From Diphasiastrum complanatum (Eukaryota > Streptophyta > Lycopodiopsida > Lycopodiales > Lycopodiaceae), in contig CM055109.1 of the NCBI GenBank assembly GCA_029204225.1, forward strand, positions 34,856,496 through 34,920,495: DNA of 64,000 bases. Reading direction: 5' to 3'. Below are positions 24,373 to 36,299 of the stretch, piece after piece. Each line of letters opens with the position of its first letter. Position 1 is the stretch's first letter. The translations under genes and the position numbers were made by a program. The notes under the pieces are model-generated. The model searched no databases and had not been told where the DNA came from. It worked only from the letters and a program-made list of their open reading frames with translations.

Positions 24373-24600
24373 TCATGCCCACGACTGATCTCAGATTGAT
24401 TATCCCACTAGAGGTCAGTAGGCCTACCTTGACCTGTAAGTTAATTATGATTATGAGGGGTTTGGGGCCCTCATGTGCATATGGTCATAATTAATGGTTG
24501 GAGACCTAAACTCACGATGGTGGATTTCTATGGGTCTATCAGTGAATCGTAGGGGAACTGGAGGATGTTGCCCAGTTAGGCTGCAGAGGGCTATATGCCT
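24373..24600 (+). mobile_element. LTR fragment related to the LTR at 44720
   Basis: TGTCATGCCCACGACTGATC and the following 220 bp align with 44720-44945. Shared words include GTAAGTTAATT, TGGTCATAATTAATGGTTG, ATGGGTCTATCAGTGA and GGGGAACTGGA. Similarity stops at about 24600. It is therefore a truncated LTR or solo-LTR piece. Confidence 0.6.
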
Positions 24601-24859
24601 CTAATCTACCCACCAAACTTTTTTTATTAGGAATATTCATGGAAACCATCCCTTATATTGAAGTAAACCAATATCACAATGTATGACATCTATTATTCAT
24701 GCAAGAGATTGAATCGATTGCCATTCAAAGATGTCGGATGGGTATAAATCTACAAAACTGACAAAAATGATAGTAAGTTATGTTCAAATAAAAAAAATTC
24801 ATTCGACTATGCATGTAAATCACATAACTTACAATTGCATTTTTTTTTTCCTATAATTC

Positions 24860-27800
24860 GGTTTGATTTTAAGAATACGTTTAGCAAACTTCTAGTGTGC
24901 TTGACTAGGATCTTGCATAAATTGACTAACAGCACTACAACATAAGAAATATCAGGTCGTGTGTGTGTCAAAAACTATCCACCAGCTGCTTGTACAAGTA
25001 AGCATCCACTTTCTCAGATTTATCATATGCAGTAAGCTTCGTGTTGACATCCATCGGTGTGCTCAAAGGCTTACAATTCGTGTTGACATCCATCGGTGTG
25101 CTCAAAGGCTTACAATCTTGCATATTGGACTTATAGAGCAAATCTCATGCATATTTGTTTATGTAAGAAAGACAACGTCTTCCTTTTGCCATACTTCAAT
25201 GGCAAGACAATCGTGCATCAATCCTAGATCGCTCATGTCAAAAGCATTGGAAAGATTAGATTTGATTTCATCAATTAAGCTCTCATTACTTCCTATAATA
25301 ATCAAATCATCCATGTACAAAACAATGAATACTATATCCGAATCTTGTCTTAGATTGCAAAGATTGGGATCAACAATACTCTTTACCATTCCCCTTCATT
25401 TGAAGTGTTCATCAATGTAAGAGTACCATGCCCGTGGTGCTTGCTCAATCCATAAATGGCTTTATTGAGCTTACAAACAAGATGCTCTGTTCCTGGCTCA
25501 ACAAATCTTTGAGGTTGAACTAAGTACACCTCTTCATCCAACACTCCATTACGAAAAGCAAATTTAACATCCATTTGCTAGATTTTCCAACCATAATAAG
25601 CATAAATAACAATGATAGAATGTATAGTTACCATATTAGCTATGGGTATGAAGGTTTTCTCAAAATCAATACCTTCTTGCTGCTCAAATCCTCTCGCAAC
25701 CAACCGTGCTTTGTACTTCTTGAGTTGCCCATTCGCTCCATATTTGATCTTATAAATCCATTTGCAAGTGATAGGTGTCTTACCATCAGGTAGTTCAACC
25801 AAGTTCCACGTCCTAGTTTGCGATATGGCCACCATTTCTATTTCCATAGCTGCACACCACTACTTGTGCTCCTTTGCTTCATCAAATGTTTTTGATTCTT
25901 GAGCCTTGAGCACGGAACCCATTAGGGCTAGATTCATCTCTAATCTCGCAGGAGGTTTTCGATTTCTGCTTGACTTTCTAAGCTCTCCCTGCTCACTAGA
26001 TTCGGGAGTATCTCCCTTCTTAGCATCATCTGTGACTAATAAGTACCATTTAGGTACTCTCTTAGGGATTTCAGCATCAAACTTGCCTTTGTCCATTGGA
26101 TCTTCCGTCTCAAAATCCACTTCCTTCTTGACCTGTACTTTCACTCCCTCATCAAAAGATTTAGTGATTACTTTAGATTGATCACCTTGACCCATCTCAT
26201 CGAATGTAGCATCTCTAGAAATCACAAGCTTCTGTGCATTTGTGTCATACATCCTATATGCCTTGGCCTTCTCATCATATCCAAGGAAAATACACTTGAC
26301 AGCCTTTGCATCCAATTTCTTTCGTTTCTCATCAGGAATATGAGCGTAAGCATTACAACCAAATACTCTCAAATGAGAAATATTAGGTTTCTTTCCAGTA
26401 AAAGCTTCATGAGGTGTCTTACCTTCCACAGAGTTCGTAGGACAACGATTCATGATGTGTGTAGCTGTGTTGCAAGCTTTTGCACAAATGGTATTTGGCA
26501 GACCCTTGCTTTTGAGCATTGCCCTGGCCATCTCAACAATAGATCTGCTCTTTCATTTTGCAACTCCGTTTTGCTGTGGTGAGTAAGGTGCTGTAGTTTG
26601 CCTCTTGATCTCTTGATCCTCCTTGCGAAAATCAATAAATTTAGTTGAAAAGTACTCACCACCTCCATCAAATCTCAAAGTTTTGATGCAGCATCCTGTT
26701 TGCTTTTCAAACAATGCCTTCCCTGAACTTAGCAAAAACATATGATTTCTTGCTTATGAAATAAATCCAAATGCATTTGGTATAGTCATCAATGAAGGTA
26801 CTAAAGTAATAGCAACCACAAAGAGATCTAGTCTGCATTGGTCCACATAGATCATTGTGGACAAGACGTAGGATGCCACTGGCTCTCCTTTCTCCACTTT
26901 TGGGTAACCTCTCTCTATGTTGTTTTCCCAAAATGCAACCTTCACAGATTTTTCCTTCAAAAAAAATATCAGACAATCCAATAACTAGATTGCCTCTTTT
27001 GAAAATCTGTAAACTTTGAGTACTAATATGACCAAATCGTTGATGCCAAAGATCACTTCAACTATCAACAGTGCTTACCATAGCTTGGACAGAAGATCTT
27101 GCAATCAATTTGTAGAGTCAATTTCCGTTGACTCTAGCTCTTGTAGCAATCACTTTGTAGTGATTCTTAATGTCTTTGATGAGACATTTATTGCTATCAA
27201 ACTCAACCTTGAGTTGTTGATCACAGCCATCGTCCCAACTGATAGTAGATTGTTGGCTAAAACAAGTACATGTTGCACATTGCTTATCCGCTTTATCATC
27301 CCGCTGGCTAGCTTCACTGGTACCACTCCAAACCCTTTCACAGGTAGAAATTGGACATCAACTTGTCCAACTTTATCGCCATTGTGGATTTTCTTGAATT
27401 TTGAAAAGCAAACCTTTCTTGAAGTCATGTGCTTGGACGCTCAATGTACCAGGTATCCTTGGCTTCGTCACTTGTCATTAGTGCCGTAATGAACAAGTTT
27501 GAACTCTCACCTATATCATCTTCATATTGATTATCATCAAATTGATGTTGATGAGCATAATTGCCTACCTGCCATTTGCCTTTCTGCTGAGCTAATTCCT
27601 TTTGTTTCTTGAAGCACTCATGCTCCCAATGATCATGTCTGTTGCAATATCGACGATTCCCAGGTTTCTTCTGCCTTGGATTGCCGCATCGTTGACTTTG
27701 ACCTTGATGCCAATTGTTTCAATTTGGGCCATCATTGGATTGTTCTTGGACTTGTTGAAACCATCCACTATTTGAGTTCCACCTCTTGATTGGTGTCTTC

Positions 27801-28180
27801 CACGACCATATTTGCCACCACGTCCTCTTACTGCAAGAGCTTGATCAAATCCCCTGTTGCGATGACTCAGGATCTCTTGACATTGTTCTTCTTGCAAAAG
27901 CAATCCACCAAAATCTTCATAGATTGGAAGATTCTCTCGTGTGACTATACTTGTCACAAACATCTGATGTGACTCACTCAAACTGTTCAATGTCAATTGC
28001 ATGATCTCATGATCCTAAACTCACTCTCCAATGGCAACTAATTGATCACGGGTCTCCTTTACCTTCAATAGGTGATTGCACCATCATCCATTCGTAATGT
28101 GTGCAGTTTCTTCTTCAGAAATATCACTCAAGATGTGTTTCTAGTTTCAAACCATGTCTTCAATGTCGAAAATCAGTGGG
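24860..28180 (-). pseudogene. Ty1/copia element, gag to RT, minus strand, degenerate
   Basis: On the minus strand: gag (about 28180-27592, with SESHQMFVTSIVTRE and a Gly/Arg-rich GRGGKYGRGRHQ tail), protease region (27428-27150), and the integrase zinc-finger area (CEGCILGKQHRERLP). The integrase core follows (SGILRLVHNDLCGPM, FIDDYTKCIWIYF, HHMIN-type region, AHIPDEKRKKLDAKA), then RT (WKFIYKIKYG-like, VLYMDDLIIIGS at about 25300). It ends after the RT thumb (TRPDISY; 24900), with RNase H and LTR missing. There are frame changes between each block. A 39 bp exact in-frame duplication lies at 25038-25115 (CKPLSTPMDVNT twice). Confidence 0.88.
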
Positions 28181-28199
28181 AATGAGCGAAAGCTGGGAG

Positions 28200-28545
28200 C
28201 GAGTTTGGTGCGTGGATCGAAAGCGCCACAGTTAGTAGCAGAATGTTCAAACTGAATTGATTCAACGAATGCAAGTGAACTATAACAGTAGTGAGACAAA
28301 TAATTGCATTTTGAATGAGTACAATGCTTGAAGTAATTACTTTAGCTGATCATTGTGTGTGATAACACTGGCAATGGAAATATGTCTTGTCTTTTACAAT
28401 TTTAGTAGTAACTATATATCAAAAGAAGTTTTCTGATGAAGAATCTAGGATTAGATATAATGAAAATATTACAACTAACTCGCATTGAATGCTATCTTCT
28501 ATATTAATTACAACCTCCTTGTAATTGTAAATACATGTATAGCAT
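28200..28545. other. AT-rich sequence without a recognised gene
   Basis: It lies upstream of the copia gag above (minus strand) and before the minisatellite-bearing LTR. No primer site of the TGGTATCAGAGC type was found here. Confidence 0.3.
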
Positions 28546-28859
28546 AGGCGGACTGTCAACGCGAAGTCGTTGGGCCGACCATATCGAAATTTACAATGGG
28601 TCGGATTTTAAACAAATGATTGAAAAATTTACACAGGGTCGAAAAATATGCCGAGGGTCGAATTTTTGGGGTTGGAAAAATTAGACCCGATCCGATCAAA
28701 GGTCGAACACGCCCGGATAATTTAGTGAAAGGTCGAAAAATCCAAACCGATCCGACCCGACCCAGGGTCAAAAAAATCTCTATTTTGAACGGCTTTTCAA
28801 GATGCTTATTAATAGATGGATTTGAGGCTGAGCATTGAAATACACATTGAAATCCAACA
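28546..28859 (-). mobile_element. 3' LTR of copia element, carrying GGGTCGAA repeats
   Basis: The minus-strand polypurine tract AAGGGGGAG (28868-28860) precedes TGTTGGATTTCAATG, which marks the LTR start at 28859. The interior (28565-28770) is dominated by degenerate GGGTCGAAAA/GATCCGACCC words. A homologous LTR end lies at 35983-36036: both share TTTCAAGATGCT(C/T)ATTA and GAGCATTRAAAT before the CCAACA terminus. The left boundary is uncertain. Confidence 0.6.
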
Positions 28860-28868
28860 CTCCCCCTT

Positions 28869-30245
28869 AATGTGGATCCTGGAAAGTTATGATTTTCAGA
28901 TTTAACATGTCGTTGAGTCTAAGATGGTGCTCTTTTGATAGAAACTTTGTGAAGTAATTTGCTGCCATTGATTCTATCCTGCAGAAGACTAATGATACCT
29001 CCTTGCTTTGTACTTCCTCTCTTAAATAATGATACTTGATTTCGACATGCTTCGTGAATAAAATCTCGGATTGAGAGAGAGAGCAATGGTGTTTTGATTG
29101 TCACAGATTATGTTTGTTGGATGTGACTGTGCAAGGTCGATTTTTGCTAGCAGGTGTCTCAGCCAAATTGCCTCCTTAGTAGCATTCGTAGCAATCGGTT
29201 GATGATAATGCTACTAAGGTCTGCTTTCGGTTGTTCCAAGAGATTGGGCCTTGATTGTATAAAAATACAAATCTAGAAGTCTATCTTCTGGTATCAACGT
29301 CCCCTGCCCAATCTACATTCGTGTATCCTTCTAAAATATTGGCAGTTTGGCTGCCTCCATAGCATATGTTGAGATGTTTGGTTGCTTGGATGTTCTTCAT
29401 GACCTTTGTAAGTGCTTTCCAATGGGCTAGGCCTAGATTTGATGGGAACTAGCATATGCAATGTCAGGTCGAGTGCAGATCATTGCATACATAAGTGAGC
29501 CGATGATGGAGTGAAATGAATATTTCTTCATTTCCTCCTCTTCCTCGGTTTGAGGAGATTGTTCCTTTGACAACTTTAGTCCAAGGTCGAGTGGAAAGTA
29601 ACTTGGTTTGCAATTGGCCAATCCATACTTTTCCAACATGTTTGTGAGATATCTCCACTGACTGATGAATATCAGTCTGCTAGGTCAGATTCAAAAATTT
29701 CGATTATGAGACAATAGTGAGCTGGACCCATATCAATCATTTTTGTACTCCTTGGCCAGCATGCATTTGATGTCCTTCGTCATATTCAGATCATTACTGA
29801 ATAATAGAGTATCATCAACATAGAGAATGATGATGATGAAGAAATCCGATACAGATTTGAAGTAGAAATCCAAATTTGCTGAGTTTGGAATAAAACCATT
29901 CTCAATAAGAAATGCATTTATTTTTTGGAACCAGACTTTGGGTGACTGTTTCAACCCATAGAGTGCCTTGTCTATTTACATACAAGGTGTTGCTTACCCC
30001 TCAGTTCGTATCCTTTTGGCTATGACATAAAAATTTTCTCTTCAATGGTCCCATTGAGAAAAGCGGTCTGGACATCCATTTGATGGACTTCGAGATCTGC
30101 AACTACAAAGACGAGTAGTAGTATGATCGAAGCATGCTTGACAATTGGGCTGAAGGTTTTGGAGTAGTCCAGATCTAGAATCTGGGAATAGTCTTTGGCG
30201 ACCAGTCTGGCTATGTATCGATTTAGCCTGAGGTGACTTGCCAAT
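28869..30245 (-). pseudogene. Ty1/copia RT and RNase H, minus strand, degenerate
   Basis: Minus-strand fragments in order: RT N-terminal (30244-30020, ARLVAKDYSQILDLDYSKTF, VHQMDVQTAFLNGTI), RT core with the intact LYVDDTLLFS box (29954-29733), the RT thumb (SIIGSLMYAMICTRPDIAYA, about 29480) and RNase H remnants (29330-28900, with a DNQTIAL-like piece). It is broken by several frameshifts. It resembles the copia element at 8163-9761 (same YVDDTLLFS, LSKEQS and MICTRPDI wording), so both belong to related families. Confidence 0.87.
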
Positions 30246-30249
30246 AAGA

Positions 30250-31860
30250 TTCAATTATTTGATCGATTGATAGACTTTCAAATAAGACGATTATATGATC
30301 GAGTGATTACTCAATAAAATGATCAAAACAAACCACTCATTTGATAATGGAAAATTTTATAGAGTGAATGAATACTTGAATAGAGATGGCTAGTGATTAT
30401 ATTGAGTGAATAATCAAATCGAACGATAGTGAATTGAATTGAATCGGACAAGCGAGCAATTGGATAATGTCAATCAATCATATTTTTGGTGACCATTAAT
30501 CAACATCTTTATTAAAATTGTAAATGATATTTCAATGAATTAGTATGACTTTATATTAGGTTATATAGGTCACACACCAACAACTAGAAAAAATATCTAT
30601 AGGTCACATATCACTAAGGTCTTCAATACATCATAAATGCTTTTGATCATAAATCTAAATGACCCTATGCAACCAAAATTTCAGAGGTCACATGGCAAAA
30701 GATAATGTTCTCACTTTGATCATATAATTATGTCATGAAATCTCATCAAACCTATGACACCTAGATTTTTAACAAATCTAGATTTTCATGACATCATCGA
30801 TTTTAAATAATATTGTGTCATAAAATCTCAAAATACTTGTCAAATTAGTTGTTTAATAAGAATATGCTATCATTATATCTCATGATTTCGTCTTTTATGT
30901 CAAATTTTAAAAAATATATAATTTATTAAAAAAAATAAGATTTGTGAAAATTAATTTTGTAAAAGTTAAGTACTATCATAATGACCCATGATTTTATCTT
31001 GTATTTTATGTTTTTATTTTGATATCAAATCCCTAATTTTTCTTTTTTATCACAAAATCAAGAACCAATTATGATTTGTATGATATTTGAAGCATGTAAA
31101 CCCATGTGGGGAACTGTTGGAACCCATCGTAGACAAACAGTCTCCAAGTCAAAACACTCAAATATAGTCGACGATTTGTGTAGTTGTAGCTATTGCTTCA
31201 TACTACGATCAATCATCTTCTGGGCAACAGATTGACACTACAGATCTGATTTAAATTTATGAACAATAGATAATGTTTAATAACAGCGGAAGTATATCTA
31301 TTGTAAGCAAGCATCAACATCATTCACAGATTACACTTATTGGGCAAAATGTTGCAACTCTATTTTCCACAAATAAGTTTACAACAACAATTTCCACCTC
31401 TATTTGTTTCCCAGATCAGCGCATCGGCGCAAGAGAAATAATTTCTCTTACGAGAAACTAGCTACTGCTAATTCTATATCTGTTTGTGTGACAATATATG
31501 TCTGCTACTACATAACTAACACTCGTCAATTCAAAAATCCGTAATCATCATTTTCCTTGATCCTATATAGAGAGGAACATGAGAGATGATTAGTTTAAGC
31601 TTCATGATTAAAAAAACATCTTTAGACTTAATCCTGACAACTTCTGGATGCCTGTCGTAGTAGTTCGTGCAACCTATCGTTGTACATCCATGTGCTGGGA
31701 TCATGAAGATGCTTTGCCATTATAGCCGCCTGATAACCACAATCATTTTCTTGTGATGCCTCTACGGTCGTGAACGTCATTCGGAGCATGAGGGCTTGGT
31801 AAGCTACCACAAATAGAGACCGCAACGGGCGCGGGTGCGGTGCTCGGGCGGTTCATCCCG
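30250..31860. other. AT-rich intergenic sequence
   Basis: Long A/T runs and repeated short words (GATTTTATGACA-like around 30730-30900), with no supported gene. A region near 31110-31460 contains small open frames without domains. No RNA gene was recognised. Confidence 0.4.
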
Positions 31861-31861
31861 C

Positions 31862-31940
31862 AGTGAACCACAATCATGATTGATACCATAGTAAACCACA
31901 ATCATTGATTGATATAGTAGTGAACCACATTCGTTGACTT
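31862..31940 (+). repeat. Short tandem repeat, about 28 bp x 3
   Basis: Three imperfect units of about 28 bp carry GTGAACCACAATCAT, GTAAACCACAATCATT and GTGAACCACATTCGTT. The units are diverged. Nearby sequence is GC-richer (GGGCGCGGGTGCGGTGCTCG) than its surroundings. Confidence 0.6.
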
Positions 31941-32638
31941 TGCGGTGCGGTTCGGTTCGGTTTTCTGCCCTTCAGAAAAAATGTGAAGAATGCGAAGGTC
32001 AACAAAAACTTGCTCTAAGTCTTTTTAGACGAAGTGTCACATATTTTTGAGAATGCGAAAAACTCGAGGGTCCTTTGAAATATGTTCCAAGTCATATTTT
32101 GGCCATGTGTCGGTTTTTACGGGAAATGCGAAAAGTGCGAATTGTGCAAAAAACAATTCAAATATGCAAACTGTGTGAAACTTAGTTCAAAATTGCAGCA
32201 GTCTAAAACACATAAGGAAAAATACAAAAGGTTTGATGGTTAGAAACTTCAAGTTTTTTCAGGGACCTCCCCATGTGTGGAAATCCAAATTTTTTTTGCA
32301 TGTGGAACATCCACGCGTGGATATTACATGGATAGCGTGGATAATCCACGCAAAACTTGAATGGAAATAAAAGCAAATTTCGATGACCATTCTCTTCCTC
32401 TTCCTTTGCTATTGCCTCCAACTACTCTATTTATCTTGCTTTTGCTCAAGCTCTTGCTCTCACTCTATTCTTGCTTTTGCTTTTGATCTATTGCCTGTTC
32501 TTGTTCTATTGCTTTATTGTTTGCTCATGCTTACTCTGTTGCTTGTTCTATTTTCCTAGATTTTCCTCTTGCTTACTCTTTTGATGTTCCACTCTTCAAT
32601 ACTTTCTCAATCTCCACCACTTTCATACTTTTTAAGTT

Positions 32639-33220
32639 TTGTTTGATAGAATGTCGTCTACTGGAAGGTCTAGTAAAAGATCAAGTGGAAGGCCATCAAG
32701 GAGAAGACCTTGTGAGAAAACCAAGCAATATACACAAGATTGGTATGAAATTTTCTCTCCCGAACAAAGAGAGAGAATAAAAAATCTTGTGTTATCTTCT
32801 TCAAGTGAATCATTTGTAGGTAGACCTTCCATGGATGCACCTTTCCAAGAGTCTTGTAGTGTTTACTATGACGTTAGTCCAAGTGGTGGTGTTATCAAAG
32901 AGCAATGTAGTCATTGCTCGTTTGCATGATTTAGTTGCATTGTATTTTGGAAAAGATTACATGACCGATTGGTTCTCCCAAACGTTGGAAGATAAAAAGA
33001 AAGTAATAGATACTCTGTATTCTAATTTTCCTCAATCCAATATGTTTAGTAGGACTTGGGCTTTAAATACAATGTGCCTTTGGACTTGAAATAAAAGACA
33101 ATTGATGAGAAGAGTTTTAAGAAGTCCTAGAAATCACTCAAAGCCTGGATGGTGCTCCAAACGAGATTGGAGGAAGGTGAAAGGAGAGTTGATGCAAAAC
33201 AATCCTGAGGATGTTGAAGA
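32639..33220 (+). pseudogene. Basic Ser-rich reading frame of unknown function, frameshifted
   Basis: A plus-strand frame begins MSSTGRSSKRSSGRPSRRRP (ATG near 32651), continues DWYEIFSPEQRERIKNLVLS and shifts frame near 32890. It then runs as VALYFGKDYMTDWFSQTLED to a stop at 33089. Residues after that stop still look coding (RKVKGELMQNNPEDVEE) and run into a copia RT scrap. I do not recognise the family. A pyrimidine-rich stretch (32380-32600) lies upstream. It could be a host gene fragment or a TE-carried ORF. Confidence 0.4.
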
Positions 33221-33221
33221 A

Positions 33222-33385
33222 AAATTTTAAAGATACAAAGCTAGGTTGGTTGCAAAATAGTTTTTCTCAAATTCCAGATCTAGATTACTTTGAAACCTTT
33301 AGCCCAATAGTTAAGAATTCATTTACTACTCTCTTATGCAATTGTAGCCGACCTTGAAGTCCACCAAATGGATTGAGTAGAATAT
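33222..33385 (+). pseudogene. Ty1/copia RT fragment, plus strand
   Basis: Read with frame changes, it gives RYKARLVAK, SQIPDLDYFETFSPIVK and VHQMD-like residues, the standard copia RT N-terminal block. It is only about 160 bp long and joined directly to the unknown frame on its left. Confidence 0.75.
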
Positions 33386-33399
33386 GATTACCATTTTTA

Positions 33400-35800
33400 G
33401 CTCTTGAAGATGCTAACACACAAACCTTGAGTGCATCAAGTTTGTATACATGTTATGAACATGTGAGATAAATTCTCGTATGAGTTCAAAGGATTTCATT
33501 CAAAAGCGCCCATTGAGTTTGAAACATACATGAAAATGCTTACTAAATGGACTAGAAGATAGGTGTTGGTCAATTTGGCCTAGCATGGTTGAATGAAGTC
33601 CAAATCTAGGGCCAATAGTTTCTAGCAAATGATCTTCAATTTGAACATAAAAATAATGTTTTTTTTTCAGTTCACTTTGATCATAAATGACAAGTATGTT
33701 AGATAGCCAAAAATTAGGGCTTCTAGGTATTCTAGTTAGTGACCTAAGATGAGCATGGTCCTCCTGCAGTCCAATATCATGAGACAAAGATGAGAGAGAG
33801 ATTAACGAAACAAAGTTTCTCTTGCTTAAGTAAGACCAAACTTCTTGAAACCTTTATTCATAAACCAACAAGGTAAAACATATAGTACTCAAAAAACACC
33901 ATGGAGCAAAACCTATTTCAAGATATCCAGTTGGTACCTGCCACCATCCCACCCACAAAATCGCGCAAGTTAGTTAGCATAGTGAGGAAGACATGTGTCA
34001 ACGTTGAATGTCAATTGTTATCCTTGTACAAAATAAGTTTAGAAACAACAACTTAAAGTATTGAATGAAATAACGTAGTCCAATTTTTCCTATTTAAAGT
34101 GATTGATAGTGATAAGCCACACCATATCCTCACCATATCAGGGCATTCCACCATTCTTATCAGTTTTAATGGTATTGATCCATATCCATCTATGAAATCA
34201 GAGCATACGTACTTGAAAACTAGTTGTGCTAAATAGATTGCCACTCACAAACAAGGGATATCATGGATTGATACTGAAGTATGGGAGCAAATCCATGCCA
34301 AATCGAAACTTGAACCTATCATATAAAATGAAGGTAATGTATCGTTTTCGTAACCCTTGAGCACATCCATGCTTTCCAAGAGCCCGCCAGCTATCACTTT
34401 GTTTCAAATATTTTACACACTAACCGTGTCTTCAAAGTAAAACAAAACCTGTGTGTGCTTAAACTTGGTCAAGCATTTTACCCTAACACTTGTAATAGGA
34501 TTAGTGTAAATCCATGTCGTTCCAATCCCTACGAGTGTGGCGATCTCTTGCACAACTCCATGTGCATTAAGAGCGGCTAGGTTATCAATACTTGTTTAAT
34601 TGATTTTTACCTATCAAATGAGCAAAAATTGAAGAACAATCTTACGTGTCATCTTATTTAGTGAGGTATGTTTTAAGGAAAAAAAAAACCGAAATTAGAT
34701 TAGTCGTTTCACTTTTCCCAGATGTAGGTAAGATAAGACCATTTTCCTATTTTTTTTATCATCGTCTTACCACCATTTGTCTAATATACTATCATTCATG
34801 TAGGTACGATCATTTCGTTGTAAAGTACTCACCCAAATAACTTTCTGCAACACTAACCTGAACAGATGTCATGAGAGAATCCGGTGAGGAAGTCATGGTT
34901 GTTACGAGAGATGTTTCCTTTGAAGAATGGCACCAACTTTGAGTCTATTTATTGCCATAAATTCACAATGATGATAGAATCAAGGGTAATGACAAAAATC
35001 ACATATTAGATTTGGAATGAAACCACTTTTTGAACTAGCTAGAAGAGCATAGTATTGTATGTATGCTACCATTACATCTAAGCATCATGGTGTTCGCCAT
35101 ATACATACTTGTATCACAGTGTATTTCGATTCAAAAGAGAAAAAGAGGTGCAATTCTGCAATTTATAGGTCGCTGTAAAGCAAAGGACATATTTTACTCA
35201 ATGTCATTGCCCGTATTTGATATATAACAAATCGTAAGAACTATTATGATTGTGATCAAGAAAATCATGAAGTAGGTTGATGTCCACCAGCGATGGACCA
35301 TGTTTCTATCAAAGAGCCATTATAAAGGAAATAGCAAAGTGGCTCCATCGATGTCCAACCAGCAATGGAGGTCATATTTTAATGCTAGCATATGTCTGAG
35401 AGAGTATAATGATGATACATTATCATGTAATCATCTACATCACTTTTCAACAAAATGTTTATACTTACATTCTAATATTCACATGAATGTTTATGCTAAT
35501 TTCTGACCATAAACAGATAAGATAAAATCGAATGATTCGAATAATCAATGACTGCTAAAGGTGCAGGCTTTATTCTAAATTCACTTGACTTGTTGATGAT
35601 TGCATTTCAGTGATCAGTACTTGAGAGTATAAGTTTGAATCTACTTACTTTTACTAGAGCCATCCTATAGTAGATAGCCATCGTTGTAAATAGTTAATCT
35701 ATGTACAAGTAGGTGGACCATCATCCTTTTGATCACAACATGGATTGGAATCGACTGACAGTACATGAATCGACTTTTTCCATGTATCAAGCTTGATCTG
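33400..35800. other. AT-rich intergenic sequence
   Basis: No supported gene. Short open frames on both strands have no domain or context. No inverted or tandem repeat longer than about 20 bp was noticed. Confidence 0.4.
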
Positions 35801-35810
35801 ACTTTATGAG

Positions 35811-35970
35811 GGAGTCGAGTGAGTCGAGTAAGTCGATGGAGTCGGGTAAGTCGAGAGTCGAGTCAGTCGAGTGTCGAGTGTCGAGTATTGATGGAGTGTC
35901 GAGTGAGTCGAGTGTTGAGTAAGTCAAATGAGTTGATGTTGAAGTCGAAGTCGATGGAGTTAATGGAGTT
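35811..35970 (+). repeat. GAGTCGA minisatellite inside an LTR
   Basis: About 160 bp of GAGTCGAGT, AAGTCGATGGAGTCG and GTGTCGAGT variants with a 5-10 bp periodicity. It is followed within about 65 bp by the LTR terminus CCAACA (36036). It therefore lies at the same relative place as the GGGTCGAA repeats in the homologous LTR at 28565-28770. Confidence 0.85.
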
Positions 35971-35979
35971 GGGCTTCGA

Positions 35980-36290
35980 CAGATTTCAAGATGCTCATTA
36001 CCAAGTGGATGTAGTCTAGAGCATTAAAATCCAACACTCCCCTTGTCCATTCAACTAAGGATGATTTGTACTACTCAATGCATTCCCAATTGTGCCTCTA
36101 GCTTATCAATCTTCAGTTTATAATGTTGTTAAGCCTAATGTGATGATCCTTAGATAATGCTTTGGTGAAGTAATCTGCTACCATAAAATATGTCTTGTAG
36201 TAGACTAATGATATTTCCTTGCTTTGCACTTTTTCCCTGAGGTAGTGATGTCTAATTTCAGTATGCTTGCTTCGAGAGTGAAATAGGGGT
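35980..36290 (-). pseudogene. Ty1/copia RNase H end, polypurine tract and LTR start
   Basis: On the minus strand, 36280-36060 encodes the RNase H tail (SKHTEIRHHYLR-like, then ADYFTKALSKDH). A polypurine tract AAGGGGAG (36044-36037) and an LTR beginning TGTTGGATTTTAATGCTC at 36036 follow. The rest of the element is missing to the right of about 36290. Confidence 0.75.
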
Positions 36291-36299
36291 AAGGATCGA

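Noticed and set aside
31273-31825. Small frames on both strands
   Set aside because: 60-65 codons, no domains, AT-rich surroundings; expected by chance.
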